This document shows positions 15,808-25,032 of a stretch of DNA of 64,000 nucleotides, one piece after another. The stretch's first letter is position 1, and every line of letters starts with the position of its first letter. The notes beneath the pieces were generated by a model. That model saw nothing but the letters and a program-made list of their open reading frames with translations. It was not told the origin of the DNA and ran no database searches. The DNA comes from Mesorhizobium comanense (GTDB lineage: Bacteria; Pseudomonadota; Alphaproteobacteria; Rhizobiales; Rhizobiaceae): positions 62,001-126,000 of the forward strand of contig NZ_SCNN01000009.1 in the NCBI RefSeq assembly GCF_005503535.1, read 5' to 3'. The position numbers and the translations under genes were made by a program.

Positions 15808-17457
15808 CTACGTTTCAGCCAGATCGCCCAACGCATCGATCAATGGCTGAATCCCGCCTTCATAATTTTTCCAGCGCTTGACCGAAGACCGATAGATCGG
15901 TTGGCGCACCTGCCAGCGGCTGATCGTTCTGACTGATCCTGCTTTTTCATAAAAGCGAAGACAAGCGTCGTCCCAGATCAAGCCGAGGTGGTCGATCAGG
16001 CGACGCGATTGCCCTTCCTGGTCGGCGACCATGTCTTCATAGCGATTCTCAAAAATTCGCCCTGGGAGCACCGCCTGCCAATGACGCATGAGCCGGTCAT
16101 ATTCGCGATACGCCAAACCAAGGGTCGCAAGATCGTAGCTGTAACTGTGTCCTGGGCTAAGATTCGAAAAGAAGCACGAAAGACAATTGTCGATGGCATC
16201 GCGCCTGCAGTGAATTATGCGGGCATTTGGAAACAGAACGGCGATAAGGCCGACTAGCTCGAAATTGTGAGGCATCTTGTCGACAATTCGCGTCGCCTTG
16301 GGCGAATAAAGATTGAGATTAGACAGATATTCCTCGGCCAGCGCAAACGACTGCTGGATCGTCATGGAACCTGCTGTTCGCTTAAAATTTTGTTCCGCGC
16401 CCAACTTCAACCCGATCGAGGCCGCCATTCGCCCCAGCTTGGTAAGCTCTCCGGCTCCATGAACCTGCGGATGGCTGGAGCAGATCTGCTCAGTCAAGGT
16501 CGTGCCCGAACGTGGCATTCCCAGGACGAACACCGGCACTTCGGAAGGACTGCCAAATGCTGCTTTGGATGCCAGGAAGTCCGCATTGAAAAGTTCGATA
16601 AGAGAATCAATGCGGGCGCGATAGACATCGATGTCAAATTTGCCGTCCGCAAGTGCCTTGGCCTTCAGAAAATGGTCCAATGCTTCGTGGTAGCGGCCAA
16701 GGTCGTTCAGAACCTTGCCCGCCGCCTGGTGAAGATTCTTTGTCTCATCGGCGGAATTCGTGGGCTTCCCGAGTTCTCCCATGATGGACTGCAGTTCGGG
16801 TGGTTCGCTGGAAAATTTTCGAATGTTCACAAGAGCGCGGTAGGCCCCTGCGACACCGACGCGCTGGGCAACGGCCATCCTCAAAACACCCGCGGCATCA
16901 TCCATCCGCCCCAGGTCGGTGAGTGTACTCGCCATGCCGATTCGGGCTTGCGAATGGTCTCGGTTGATCTCCAATGCCCTCTCGTAAACGGCCAATGCCA
17001 TATCGGCCTTGTCACACTTGGCATAGGCTTGGGCCAAGCTACAAAGGGATTCAATGAGGCCCGGCTTCAGTTCGCAAGCACGCTGCAAATGCGTTATCGC
17101 CATCGGGTAGTCCCCGACCTTAAGGCAGGCCTCTCCGAGGCTGAGCTGGTAATAGGGGTTCTCCGGCTCGCTGGCAGCCGCGCGCGCTAGAAAGCTGATC
17201 GCCAGTTCGTCGTCGAAGCCAAGCCCCAGTGTACCCAGAATGTAGAGCGCCAGCGCGTGGTTGGGCGAGCGCGCCAGGACACGATGGCAAAGCTCCTCAG
17301 CCTCGGGGAATCTCTTGGCCTGCTGCAGCTCCAGCGCTTGCCGCAACAGCATGTCGTCCGTCGGCGCGGACACCGGGCGAGCCTTCGGTGGTTCAACGTG
17401 CCGTGCGGGCTGAACCTTGAGATGCTTGGACCAGGCGGGCGGCAATCGTGTGCTCAT
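15808..17457 (-). CDS. TPR-repeat sulfotransferase family protein (copy 2)
   Basis: The 549-residue paralogue of the downstream gene has the same order: a short RLPPAWSKHLK leader, TPR repeats (for example SLAQAYAKCDKADMALAVYERALEIN), then the sulfotransferase domain with VLGMPRSGTTLTEQI near residue 310 and IHCRRDAIDNCLSCF. The two products are alignable end to end, so this is a tandem duplication with clear divergence. The gene probably heads a two-gene transcription unit. The acceptor is unknown. Tyrosylprotein- or glycan-directed sulfation are both possible. Confidence 0.88.
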   Translation of the reverse strand: MSTRLPPAWSKHLKVQPARHVEPPKARPVSAPTDDMLLRQALELQQAKRFPEAEELCHRVLARSPNHALALYILGTLGLGFDDELAISFLARAAASEPENPYYQLSLGEACLKVGDYPMAITHLQRACELKPGLIESLCSLAQAYAKCDKADMALAVYERALEINRDHSQARIGMASTLTDLGRMDDAAGVLRMAVAQRVGVAGAYRALVNIRKFSSEPPELQSIMGELGKPTNSADETKNLHQAAGKVLNDLGRYHEALDHFLKAKALADGKFDIDVYRARIDSLIELFNADFLASKAAFGSPSEVPVFVLGMPRSGTTLTEQICSSHPQVHGAGELTKLGRMAASIGLKLGAEQNFKRTAGSMTIQQSFALAEEYLSNLNLYSPKATRIVDKMPHNFELVGLIAVLFPNARIIHCRRDAIDNCLSCFFSNLSPGHSYSYDLATLGLAYREYDRLMRHWQAVLPGRIFENRYEDMVADQEGQSRRLIDHLGLIWDDACLRFYEKAGSVRTISRWQVRQPIYRSSVKRWKNYEGGIQPLIDALGDLAET

Positions 17458-17649
17458 CTTGCCTCGCTAGCAAAATCGGTCTGCGGAATCCAGTACACGA
17501 GAAATGTCGAGGTATAGGATGAAACCGATGCCGATCGCCGCGAAGTTGAAATGACGTTCCCCAGAACGCCCCAATTCAATCCGCGGCCGAACTTGCACAC
17601 ATCCAGCCGTCACGCTAGCAAGAAGGCCCTTTTCACGCGAGCTTCCGCC

Positions 17650-18762
17650 ATGCGCCTGCGCCCTGCCCTTACGCCCGTTATCGTGGCGCTTCCGTCGACC
17701 GTGCCGTTTGTCGGGCCTGAAGCGCAGGAGCGGGAGCGCGGCCGGCCCTTTCGCGCCCGAATTGGCGCCAACGAAAGCAGCTTCGGCCCCTCGCCGCGCG
17801 TCATCGCCCGTATGTCGGACATCGCCCAGGACATGTGGATGTATTGCGACCCCGACAATTTCGACCTGAAGGTTGCCGCGGCCGCGCATCATGGCGTCGC
17901 GATCGAGAACATCGTTGTCGGCGAGGGCATTGACGGACTGCTCAGCCTGGTGGCGCGCATGTATGTGGCGCCCGGCGACGCGGTTGTCACCTCGCTCGGC
18001 GCCTACCCGACCTTCAACTTCCACGTTGCCGGTGTCGGCGGACGCCTGGTGACCGTTCCCTACGCAAACGACCACGAAAGCCTGGAAGGTCTGCTCGCCG
18101 CGGTCGCCAGGGAGAAGGCGCCGCTGGTTTATCTGTCCAACCCGGACAACCCGATGGGCAGCTGGTGGGAAGCGGACGAGATCATCCGCTTTATCGAGGC
18201 CCTGCCGGAAACCACCATGCTGGTGCTTGACGAGGCCTATGGCGAGCTGGGTCCGGCCTCGGCCTTGCCGCCGATCGACATCTCCAAGCCGAACGTCATC
18301 CGCATGCGCACGTTTTCAAAAGCTTACGGGCTTGCCGGCATACGCTGCGGCTATGCGGTGGCAGAAGCGGAGGTCATCCGCGACTTCGAGAAGATCCGCA
18401 ACCACTACGGCGTCAGCCGCATGGCGCAGGTCGCCGGCGTCGAGGCGCTTGCCGACCAGGCCTATCTTGAGACCGTAGTGGCGCGAGTAGCCGCCGGACG
18501 CCGGCGCATCGCGGCCATTGCCGAGCAGAACGCGCTGAAGCCACTGGCATCGGCGACCAATTTCGTCACCATCGACTGCGGCCATGATGGCGCCTTCGCG
18601 CTGAAGGTTCTGCAGGGGCTGTTGTCGCGCGACGTATTCATCCGCAAGCCGATGGCGCCAGGGCTCGACCGCTGCATCCGCGTCAGCGTCGGCCTCGACC
18701 ATGAACTGGATATTTTCGCCGAGGAACTGCCCGGCGCACTGGCCGCGGCACGAGGGAATTAG
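17650..18762 (+). CDS. PLP-dependent class I/II aminotransferase, HisC-like
   Basis: The 370-residue fold-type I aminotransferase resembles histidinol-phosphate aminotransferase. Key residues are visible: Asn164 in LSNPDNPMG, Asp194 and Tyr197 in VLDEAYGEL, the Schiff-base Lys224 in TFSKAYGLAG, and Arg232 in GIRCGYAV. It transfers an amino group between an amino acid and a keto acid. It is not in a his operon, so an aromatic or other amino acid substrate is possible. The start at 17650 was chosen over an upstream ATG because homology-like sequence begins there. Its stop overlaps the convergent MarR gene by four bases. Confidence 0.85.
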   Translation: MRLRPALTPVIVALPSTVPFVGPEAQERERGRPFRARIGANESSFGPSPRVIARMSDIAQDMWMYCDPDNFDLKVAAAAHHGVAIENIVVGEGIDGLLSLVARMYVAPGDAVVTSLGAYPTFNFHVAGVGGRLVTVPYANDHESLEGLLAAVAREKAPLVYLSNPDNPMGSWWEADEIIRFIEALPETTMLVLDEAYGELGPASALPPIDISKPNVIRMRTFSKAYGLAGIRCGYAVAEAEVIRDFEKIRNHYGVSRMAQVAGVEALADQAYLETVVARVAAGRRRIAAIAEQNALKPLASATNFVTIDCGHDGAFALKVLQGLLSRDVFIRKPMAPGLDRCIRVSVGLDHELDIFAEELPGALAAARGN

Positions 18763-19283
18763 GGCAAGCGCCCGCAAGCCGTCGCTCCGTCGAGCAAGTG
18801 CCGGACACGCGCCAACAATTCCGACAGTTCCGCCGCCTCTTCGTCACCCAAGCCGCCCGTCAGGCGGGCAAGATCGCGATCGGCAGCCGCCTGGAGCGAG
18901 GCAAGCGCGGCCTGGCCGCGCGCGGTGAGCGAAAGCATGCGCCGAGACAAGGGGGCGGAACTCCTGCGTATTCCGACCAGGCCCGACGCGGAGAGTTTTC
19001 GAAGGATCCTCAGTACGTAGCCGGGATCCAACTCGAGCTCCCGGGCAATTTCGGATGCTGCTGGTTCAAAATCGAGATGCAGTGCCCACGTCAGAAAGCC
19101 TGCCATCCCGCTAGAGCCGGAAGTGATATGGCCCGGCCGCTGGCCCAGCTCGAACAGCACGCGCGCCTCAGTCAGCGTGTAGGCGCTTTGCGTCAAGGTT
19201 TCGTCGAGAAGCCCGATGCGAGTTGTATAGAAGCGGTTGAAAAGGCGGATGTCGCCGACCAAGGCATTCCTGTTATCCGGCAT
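18759..19283 (-). CDS. MarR family transcriptional regulator
   Basis: The 174-residue protein has the MarR winged helix: TLTEARVLFELGQRPG, SEIARELELDPGYVLRILRKLSASGLV as the recognition region, and the wing SRRMLSLTARGQAAL, with dimerisation helices at both ends. The insert GHITSGSSGMAGFLTWALHLDFEPAA between helices is longer than usual. A perfect palindrome in the upstream spacer could be its operator. The gene is convergent with the aminotransferase and divergent from acylphosphatase. The effector is unknown. Confidence 0.88.
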   Translation of the reverse strand: MPDNRNALVGDIRLFNRFYTTRIGLLDETLTQSAYTLTEARVLFELGQRPGHITSGSSGMAGFLTWALHLDFEPAASEIARELELDPGYVLRILRKLSASGLVGIRRSSAPLSRRMLSLTARGQAALASLQAAADRDLARLTGGLGDEEAAELSELLARVRHLLDGATACGRLP

Positions 19284-19334
19284 GTCCGGCGCGCCCCACA
19301 GGGATTTTCATGACATCCGATCATCACCAGAATA

Positions 19335-19347
19335 TTGACTCAGTCAA
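19335..19347. promoter_or_regulatory. Palindrome TTGACT-C-AGTCAA, putative MarR operator
   Basis: A perfect 13-base palindrome lies 52 bases upstream of the marR-type start codon in the spacer shared with acylphosphatase. MarR dimers typically bind such sites overlapping their own promoter. Function is inferred from position and symmetry. Confidence 0.5.
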
Positions 19348-19466
19348 CCATTCATTGGATTGAGCCGCATATAGGCTGGCGAGGCCTGGCTCGCCGCCAC
19401 AGGAATCCCTCGCTGGCGATTGCCTTCATTCGACCCCGCGCCAGATTCCTTGCAAGGGAGAAAGCC

Positions 19467-19751
19467 ATGGGAGACCGGCAACGAGCCGTGCGAGCCCGCG
19501 TGTTGGGCAAAGTGCAAGGCGTAGGCTACAGAAACTGGACGCGCGCCGAGGCCGCGAGGCTCGGCCTGATGGGCTGGGTGCGCAATGAAAGGGATGGTTC
19601 GGTGACCGTGTGGTTCGCCGGGGCCGATGCGGCGGTCTCGACAATGACCGAACGGCTTTGGCAAGGCCCGCCCGGAACGGCCGTCTCACGCATCGACCTT
19701 GAAGAGCTCGACACATGGACCACGCCTGGGGACTTCCGGATCGTCGCCTAG
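19467..19751 (+). CDS. acyP: Acylphosphatase
   Basis: At 94 residues this is normal length for acylphosphatase, which hydrolyses acyl phosphates such as acetyl- or carbamoyl-phosphate. The signature VLGKVQGVGYRNWTRAEA contains the phosphate-binding loop with the catalytic arginine, and GWVRNERDGSVTVWFAG is the second conserved block with the catalytic asparagine. The ATG at 19467 has an AGGGAG site; the upstream in-frame extension lacks family similarity. Confidence 0.93.
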   Translation: MGDRQRAVRARVLGKVQGVGYRNWTRAEAARLGLMGWVRNERDGSVTVWFAGADAAVSTMTERLWQGPPGTAVSRIDLEELDTWTTPGDFRIVA

Positions 19752-19821
19752 ATACATGCGACGCCGCTTCTCTTGAATTAATTGAACGTTTGTTTTATTA
19801 TGGCTTCTGGATGGGGCGACC

Positions 19822-20466
19822 ATGGCGCGAACGACAGGATCCGACGGCGGGCGAACGGAGGCAGCGGTCCGCGAGGCCGCCGTCAGCTTGATCGCGCGCC
19901 AGGGCTACGAGGCGATGTCGATGCGACAGCTGGCCGCCGAGGTCGGCGTGCAGGCCGCCGCGCTTTATCGCTACTTCCCGACCAAGGAAGAGCTGCTGTT
20001 CACGATTATGCGGGAACACATGGAGGGGCTGGGCGAGGCATGGCAGAAGGCACGGCCAGCCGGTCCGGACCCGCGCGAGCGGCTCTCGGCCTATGTGCGC
20101 AACCACATCGCCTTTCACATAAAACGCCGGCATGCCACGCATGTGTCGAACATGGAATTGCGCAGCCTGTCGCCGGACAGGCTGACGCAGATCCTGCGCA
20201 TGCGCACGGCTTACGAAAAGGAGCTGCGCGCTATCCTGCGCGATGGCGCCGAGGCGGGCGTGTTCAGCATCGAGGACACAGGCCTGACGGCAATGGCACT
20301 CATACAGATGATGACTGGCGTCATCGTCTGGTTCCGGCCTGGCGAGCGGCTGTCGGTGGCTGAAGTGACGGCGACATATCTTTCGATGACAATGCGCCTG
20401 GTGGGCGCGACGACCCATACCGGGGAGGAACGAGATGTACACGAACACGCTCAGCTTCGGTCATGA
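19822..20466 (+). CDS. TetR family regulator of the leucine/isovalerate genes
   Basis: The 214-residue protein has a TetR DNA-binding domain, [26 protein letters not shown] followed by [13 protein letters not shown], and a helical ligand domain ending with [19 protein letters not shown]. Its 3' end overlaps the isovaleryl-CoA dehydrogenase start by 32 bases, so the two are cotranscribed. It probably represses the operon and responds to an acyl-CoA or branched intermediate. That is inferred from context. The A/T-rich TTGAACGTTTGTTTT stretch just upstream may be its operator. Confidence 0.88.
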   Translation: MARTTGSDGGRTEAAVREAAVSLIARQGYEAMSMRQLAAEVGVQAAALYRYFPTKEELLFTIMREHMEGLGEAWQKARPAGPDPRERLSAYVRNHIAFHIKRRHATHVSNMELRSLSPDRLTQILRMRTAYEKELRAILRDGAEAGVFSIEDTGLTAMALIQMMTGVIVWFRPGERLSVAEVTATYLSMTMRLVGATTHTGEERDVHEHAQLRS

Positions 20467-21598
20467 CGAGGAGATCGAGGCGCTGCGCGACATGGTGCGG
20501 CGCTTCGCGCAGGACAGGATCGCGCCTGTCGCCGCCGACATCGACCGGGAAAATGAATTTCCGGCGCATCTGTGGCGCGAGCTCGGCGCGCTCGGCCTGC
20601 TCGGCATAACCGCCGATCCCGATTTCGGCGGCAGCGGCATGGGCTACCTCGCCCATGTCATCGCGGTCGAGGAAATTTCCCGGGCATCGGCGTCGGTCGG
20701 CCTTTCCTACGGCGCCCACTCCAATCTCTGCGTCAACCAGATCAACCGCTGGGCAACGCCGGCGCAGAAGGAGAAATACCTGCCGCCGCTGTGTTCGGGG
20801 GAGCATGTCGGGGCGCTTGCCATGTCGGAGCCAGGCGCCGGCTCCGATGTCGTCTCGCTCAAGCTGCGCGCTGAAAAGCGCAACGACCGCTATGTGCTAA
20901 ACGGCACCAAGATGTGGATCACCAACGGCCCGGATGCCGAAACGCTGGTCGTCTACGCAAAGACCGATCCGGAGCGCAAATCGCGCGGCATCACCGCTTT
21001 CATCGTCGAGAAGGCTTTTGCCGGGTTCTCGGTGGCGCAGAAACTCGACAAGCTCGGTATGCGCGGCTCCAACACCGGCGAACTGGTGTTTGAGAATGTC
21101 GAAGTACCCTTTGACAATGTGCTGCATGAGGAAGGGCGCGGCGTCGAGGTGCTGATGTCGGGCCTCGACTATGAGCGCACGGTGCTCGCCGGCGGGCCGA
21201 TCGGCCTGATGGCGGCCTGCCTCGACGTCGCCATCCCCTATGTGCACGAGCGCAAGCAGTTCGGTCAGCCGATCGGCGAGTTCCAGCTGGTGCAAGGCAA
21301 GTTGGCCGACATGTACACGGTGATGAATGCCGCGCGCGCCTATGTCTATGCCGTCGCCGCCGCCTGCGACCGCGGCCAGACCACGCGCAAGGATGCCGCC
21401 GGCTGCGTGCTGTTCGCCGCGGAAAAGGCGACCCAGATGGCGCTCGACGCCATCCAGCTGCTGGGCGGCAACGGCTATATCAACGATTATCCGACCGGCC
21501 GGCTGCTGCGCGACGCCAAGCTCTACGAGATCGGCGCGGGCACCAGCGAGATCCGGCGCTGGCTGATCGGCCGCGAGATCATGGCGGAGGGGGTGTGA
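20435..21598 (+). CDS. ivd: Isovaleryl-CoA dehydrogenase
   Basis: The 387-residue acyl-CoA dehydrogenase oxidises isovaleryl-CoA to 3-methylcrotonyl-CoA in leucine catabolism, passing electrons to ETF. Visible motifs are [48 protein letters not shown], and [19 protein letters not shown] carrying the expected catalytic-base region. The C-terminal [33 protein letters not shown] segment is characteristic. Specificity for isovaleryl-CoA is supported by the methylcrotonyl-CoA carboxylase genes downstream. The ETF acceptor route is completed by ETF-ubiquinone oxidoreductase at 36484-38163. Confidence 0.93.
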   Translation: MYTNTLSFGHDEEIEALRDMVRRFAQDRIAPVAADIDRENEFPAHLWRELGALGLLGITADPDFGGSGMGYLAHVIAVEEISRASASVGLSYGAHSNLCVNQINRWATPAQKEKYLPPLCSGEHVGALAMSEPGAGSDVVSLKLRAEKRNDRYVLNGTKMWITNGPDAETLVVYAKTDPERKSRGITAFIVEKAFAGFSVAQKLDKLGMRGSNTGELVFENVEVPFDNVLHEEGRGVEVLMSGLDYERTVLAGGPIGLMAACLDVAIPYVHERKQFGQPIGEFQLVQGKLADMYTVMNAARAYVYAVAAACDRGQTTRKDAAGCVLFAAEKATQMALDAIQLLGGNGYINDYPTGRLLRDAKLYEIGAGTSEIRRWLIGREIMAEGV

Positions 21599-21618
21599 TG
21601 TCCTCTCCCTCCATCAAT

Positions 21619-22011
21619 TCAACCGAACGCCTTGGGCAGGTTATCGGTTGGCTTGGCGACAATCTGATAGGCATCGCGCCACAGAACCTCGCGCTGGCGC
21701 GCCATTGTGATCGAGCGCACAGGCAAGCCGCCCTCCTCGATCAGCCAGGCGCAATAGCGGGCGCGGCTGATCGCTTCCCTGGCGTCCGGATGGAACCAGC
21801 AGATGCCCCAGATCGAATTTCGCCGCTTGAAATGGCGGCCGATCCTACCGGGGAGCGGCAAGTACCGATTGAACCAGTCGAACTGGTCTCCCAATTCGCT
21901 GTGAATCCAATCCGCGCAGCCGGTATGATGCAGATACCCGGCCGCATGGAAGAAGCCCGTCTCCACCCGGCTCTTCGGGTGGATCAGCGGCGTTACGAAC
22001 CGCAAATACAT
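21619..22011 (-). CDS. Conserved hypothetical protein, minus strand within the leucine region
   Basis: The 130-residue product is rich in Trp, His and aromatic residues (HHTGCADWIHSELGDQFDWFNRYLPLPGR, IWGICWFHPDAREAI). I do not recognise a named family. The minus frame is preferred over the overlapping plus frame because the protein has balanced composition and a natural C-terminus. The opposing plus frame looks like a shadow. GTG at 22023 with a GAGG site is an alternative start. It separates ivd from mccB on the opposite strand, so mccB needs its own promoter. Confidence 0.65.
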   Translation of the reverse strand: MYLRFVTPLIHPKSRVETGFFHAAGYLHHTGCADWIHSELGDQFDWFNRYLPLPGRIGRHFKRRNSIWGICWFHPDAREAISRARYCAWLIEEGGLPVRSITMARQREVLWRDAYQIVAKPTDNLPKAFG

Positions 22012-22269
22012 TTTGACACCCACCGCGCCTCAAAGCGCGGTGTTCCTCTTGCTCAAGTTCGGGACGTGGAAGGCCGCCCTTCGGCGGCGTCAGGCCATCG
22101 CCGAAGGGAGACATCTGGTGAAATGCAAAAGCATGCTTTTCATCGTTGCCTCCGAGGAGTGTCGGTTACGGGAGACCGCCGTGCAGAAAACGGCACACAC
22201 GACAGCCGGGCGCGGGCTGATACACTGATCGAGCTGAAGCATCAAGGGATTTGAGGAAGCGCTAACAAG

Positions 22270-23877
22270 ATGGCCACGCTGCAAACCCAGATCTCGCCCT
22301 CGTCCGAAACCTTCCGCGCCAACGCCGAACGGATGCGCGCGCTGGTCGCCGACATCTCCGAAAAGGCCTCGGCGGTCGAACGCGGCGGCTCGGAGGAGGC
22401 GCGCGAGCGGCACATCTCGCGCGGCAAGCTTTTGCCACGCGAGCGGCTGGCGCAACTGCTCGACATCGGCTCGCCCTTCCTCGAGATCGGCCAGTTCGCG
22501 GCATGGTCGATGTATGGCGAGGAGATTTCCTCGGCGGGCATGATCGCCGGCATCGGCCGCGTCGAGGGCACCGAGGTGATGATCGTGGTCAACGACGCCA
22601 CGGTGAAGGGCGGCACCTATTATCCGCTGACGGTGAAGAAGCATCTGCGTGCGCAGGAGATCGCGCTGCAGAACAATCTTCCCTGCATCTACCTGGTCGA
22701 CAGCGGCGGCGCCAATCTGCCCAACCAGGACGAGGTGTTTCCAGACCGCGAGCATTTCGGCCGCATCTTCTACAACCAGGCCAATATGTCGGCGGCCGGC
22801 ATTCCGCAGATCGCCTGCGTCATGGGGTCCTGCACCGCCGGCGGCGCCTATGTGCCGGCGATGTCGGACGAGACCATCATGGTGCGCAATCAGGCGACGA
22901 TCTTCCTCGGCGGCCCGCCGCTGGTGAAGGCGGCGACCGGCGAGGATGTCAGCGCCGAGGATCTGGGCGGAGCGGACGTGCATACGCGGCTTTCCGGCGT
23001 CGCCGACCACTACGCGCTTGATGACGAGCATGCGCTGGCCATTTGCCGGCGCATCGTCAAGAACCTGAATCGGAACAAGACTGTAAGCCTGAACTTACAC
23101 AAATCGACTCCGCCGCTTCATCCGGCGGACGAACTTTACGGCATCGTGCCGACCGATCTGCGCCAGCCCTATGACGTGCGCGAGGTGATCGCGCGCCTCG
23201 TCGACGGCTCCGAATTCGATGAGTTCAAGCAGAACTACGGCACCACGCTGATCACCGGGTTTGCCCACCTCCACGGCATGCCGGTCGGCATCATCGCCAA
23301 CAATGGCGTGCTGTTTTCCGAAAGCGCCGTGAAGGGCGCGCATTTCATCGAACTGTGCTGCCAACGCAGGATTCCGCTGGTTTTCCTGCAAAACATCACC
23401 GGCTTCATGGTCGGCCGCAAATACGAGGCAGGCGGCATCGCCAAGGACGGCGCCAAGCTGGTGATGGCCGTGGCCACCGCCCGGGTGCCGAAGGTGACCG
23501 TCATCATCGGCGGCTCGTTCGGCGCCGGCAATTACGGCATGTGCGGCCGCGCCTATTCCCCCCGCTTCCTGTGGATGTGGCCGAACGCCCGCATCTCGGT
23601 GATGGGCGGCGAGCAGGCAGCGACCGTGCTCGCCATGGTCAAGCGCGACGGTATCGAGCGCAAGGGCGGCGAGTGGAGCGCCGAGGAAGAGGCGAAATTC
23701 AAGAAGCCGATCCTGATGAAGTACGAGCATGAGGGGCACCCGCTCTATTCGTCAGCGCGCCTGTGGGACGATGGCATTATCGACCCGGCCAAGACGCGCG
23801 AAGTACTGGCGCTCAGCCTTTCCGCCGCGCTCAACGCCGAAATCGAGGACACGCGCTTCGGCGTGTTCAGGATGTGA
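22270..23877 (+). CDS. mccB: Methylcrotonyl-CoA carboxylase, beta (carboxyltransferase) subunit
   Basis: The 535-residue carboxyltransferase moves CO2 from carboxybiotin to 3-methylcrotonyl-CoA. It has two crotonase-like halves: the N-terminal half with [18 protein letters not shown] and [19 protein letters not shown], and the C-terminal half with [19 protein letters not shown] and [30 protein letters not shown] links the halves. The NQDEVF and KYEAGG signatures favour methylcrotonyl- over propionyl-CoA carboxylase. It works with the biotin subunit at 25033, which is separated from it by two unrelated genes. Confidence 0.93.
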   Translation: MATLQTQISPSSETFRANAERMRALVADISEKASAVERGGSEEARERHISRGKLLPRERLAQLLDIGSPFLEIGQFAAWSMYGEEISSAGMIAGIGRVEGTEVMIVVNDATVKGGTYYPLTVKKHLRAQEIALQNNLPCIYLVDSGGANLPNQDEVFPDREHFGRIFYNQANMSAAGIPQIACVMGSCTAGGAYVPAMSDETIMVRNQATIFLGGPPLVKAATGEDVSAEDLGGADVHTRLSGVADHYALDDEHALAICRRIVKNLNRNKTVSLNLHKSTPPLHPADELYGIVPTDLRQPYDVREVIARLVDGSEFDEFKQNYGTTLITGFAHLHGMPVGIIANNGVLFSESAVKGAHFIELCCQRRIPLVFLQNITGFMVGRKYEAGGIAKDGAKLVMAVATARVPKVTVIIGGSFGAGNYGMCGRAYSPRFLWMWPNARISVMGGEQAATVLAMVKRDGIERKGGEWSAEEEAKFKKPILMKYEHEGHPLYSSARLWDDGIIDPAKTREVLALSLSAALNAEIEDTRFGVFRM

Positions 23878-23879
23878 CG

Positions 23880-24410
23880 ATGAGCACGACGCACGACAGG
23901 ATCCGCATTCACACAGGGGACATCACGAAGCTTGATGTCGACGCAATCGTCAATGCCGCCAACACGTCGCTTCTTGGCGGCGGCGGCGTCGATGGCGCGA
24001 TCCATCGCGCGGCGGGCCGCGAGCTTGAATTCGAATGCCGGATGCTGAATGGCTGCAAGGTCGGCGATGCCAAGATCACCAAGGGTTACAACCTCCAGGC
24101 ACGACATATCATCCATACGGTCGGTCCAGTATGGCAGGGCGGCGGCAAAGGCGAAGCCGAGTTGCTGGCGTCCTGCTACCGACGTTCGCTGGAACTTGCA
24201 GTCGCCAACGACTGCCGCTCGGTCTCATTTCCCGCCATCTCGACGGGCGTCTACCGATATCCGAAAGATCAGGCGGTCCATATCGCGATCAAGACTACCG
24301 GTCACTTCTTGGAAAGCAGTGCGCTCCCGGAAATCGTCGTTTTCTGCTGCTTTGACGAGCCCATGGCCGAACTATACCGCCGCGCGCTTTCTGACCTGCA
24401 AGAGAGCTGA
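23880..24410 (+). CDS. Macro-domain ADP-ribose hydrolase (YmdB/MacroD-like)
   Basis: This 176-residue single macro domain shows [37 protein letters not shown], the ADP-ribose binding loops of the O-acetyl-ADP-ribose deacetylase class, followed by [17 protein letters not shown] and [12 protein letters not shown]. It should hydrolyse O-acetyl-ADP-ribose or mono-ADP-ribosyl groups in the cytoplasm. It starts two bases after the mccB stop, so it is translationally linked to methylcrotonyl-CoA carboxylase. A link between acyl-CoA metabolism and deacylation chemistry is possible but is inference. Confidence 0.93.
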   Translation: MSTTHDRIRIHTGDITKLDVDAIVNAANTSLLGGGGVDGAIHRAAGRELEFECRMLNGCKVGDAKITKGYNLQARHIIHTVGPVWQGGGKGEAELLASCYRRSLELAVANDCRSVSFPAISTGVYRYPKDQAVHIAIKTTGHFLESSALPEIVVFCCFDEPMAELYRRALSDLQES

Positions 24411-24478
24411 CCTGGATGGACCAATCGATTCTTCGATACAGGCAATGCCATTTTGGCTTCGGCAATCTGGCAGAGTAT

Positions 24479-24508
24479 CCGAATATTCGGTACTGCTCAC
24501 CCTATAAT
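24479..24508 (+). promoter_or_regulatory. 12-base palindrome followed by a TATAAT box
   Basis: CCGAATATTCGG at 24479-24490 is a perfect palindrome, and TATAAT at 24503-24508 matches a -10 element in front of the small secreted protein gene. No matching -35 hexamer is seen at standard spacing, so the promoter may be activator-dependent. Role is inferred. Confidence 0.4.
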
Positions 24509-24530
24509 GGGCAAATAGGGTTGGGTGGGC

Positions 24531-24908
24531 ATGAAACTGGTCAATTTCCGCAGTATGACGGCCTCGTTACTTGCGGGCTTTCTTATATTCATGAGCGCCA
24601 ACGCCGCCTCGGCGGAATCTCTGGCGGGCAGCAAGGGAAACATGCGCTTTCCTCCAACCCTGGGCACAGATCCGAAAAGCCAATGCAACGTCGCTTACAA
24701 GGCCTATGTCGCCTCAAGCGGCCACTCGGCTTACGCCACGACGTTCTATTCGCGCGTGGTGGACCTCTACATCATCTGCGGCACCAAGCTCAACGCGCCG
24801 TCACAGAAGGCGGCGGAAGAGTTCGCGTTGCGCAGTTGCGAGGCTGGGCTGAAGCGGTGGAAGGTCAAGACCGCCAGCGGCGGCTGCGCGATCTCTGCGT
24901 CGAAATAG
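24531..24908 (+). CDS. Small secreted hypothetical protein
   Basis: The 125-residue product starts with a Sec signal peptide (MTASLLAGFLIFMSANAASA). The mature part of about 98 residues has four cysteines (QCNVAY, YIICGT, LRSCEAG, GGCAIS) that could form two disulfides in the periplasm, and a YKAYVASSGHSAYATTFYSR core. I do not recognise the family. The ATG at 24531 is favoured over GTG at 24525. It lies between the macro-domain gene and mccA and has its own TATAAT-like promoter. Confidence 0.75.
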   Translation: MKLVNFRSMTASLLAGFLIFMSANAASAESLAGSKGNMRFPPTLGTDPKSQCNVAYKAYVASSGHSAYATTFYSRVVDLYIICGTKLNAPSQKAAEEFALRSCEAGLKRWKVKTASGGCAISASK

Positions 24909-25032
24909 TCGCCGCCCGCGCGCTTTATCCTCGCGACACAGATACCAACCGGCAAATGTCCCCTCCACAATCATCAGGGAGGGGTCGGCTTCGATCGCCG
25001 TCCCGGGTCTGGTTCTTGCTCGCGGAGGCTCC

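Noticed and set aside
21595..22254. Plus-strand frame between ivd and mccB
   Set aside because: Lacks a recognised domain and opposes a better-looking minus-strand protein; start overlaps the ivd stop only by chance (ATG of GTGATG).
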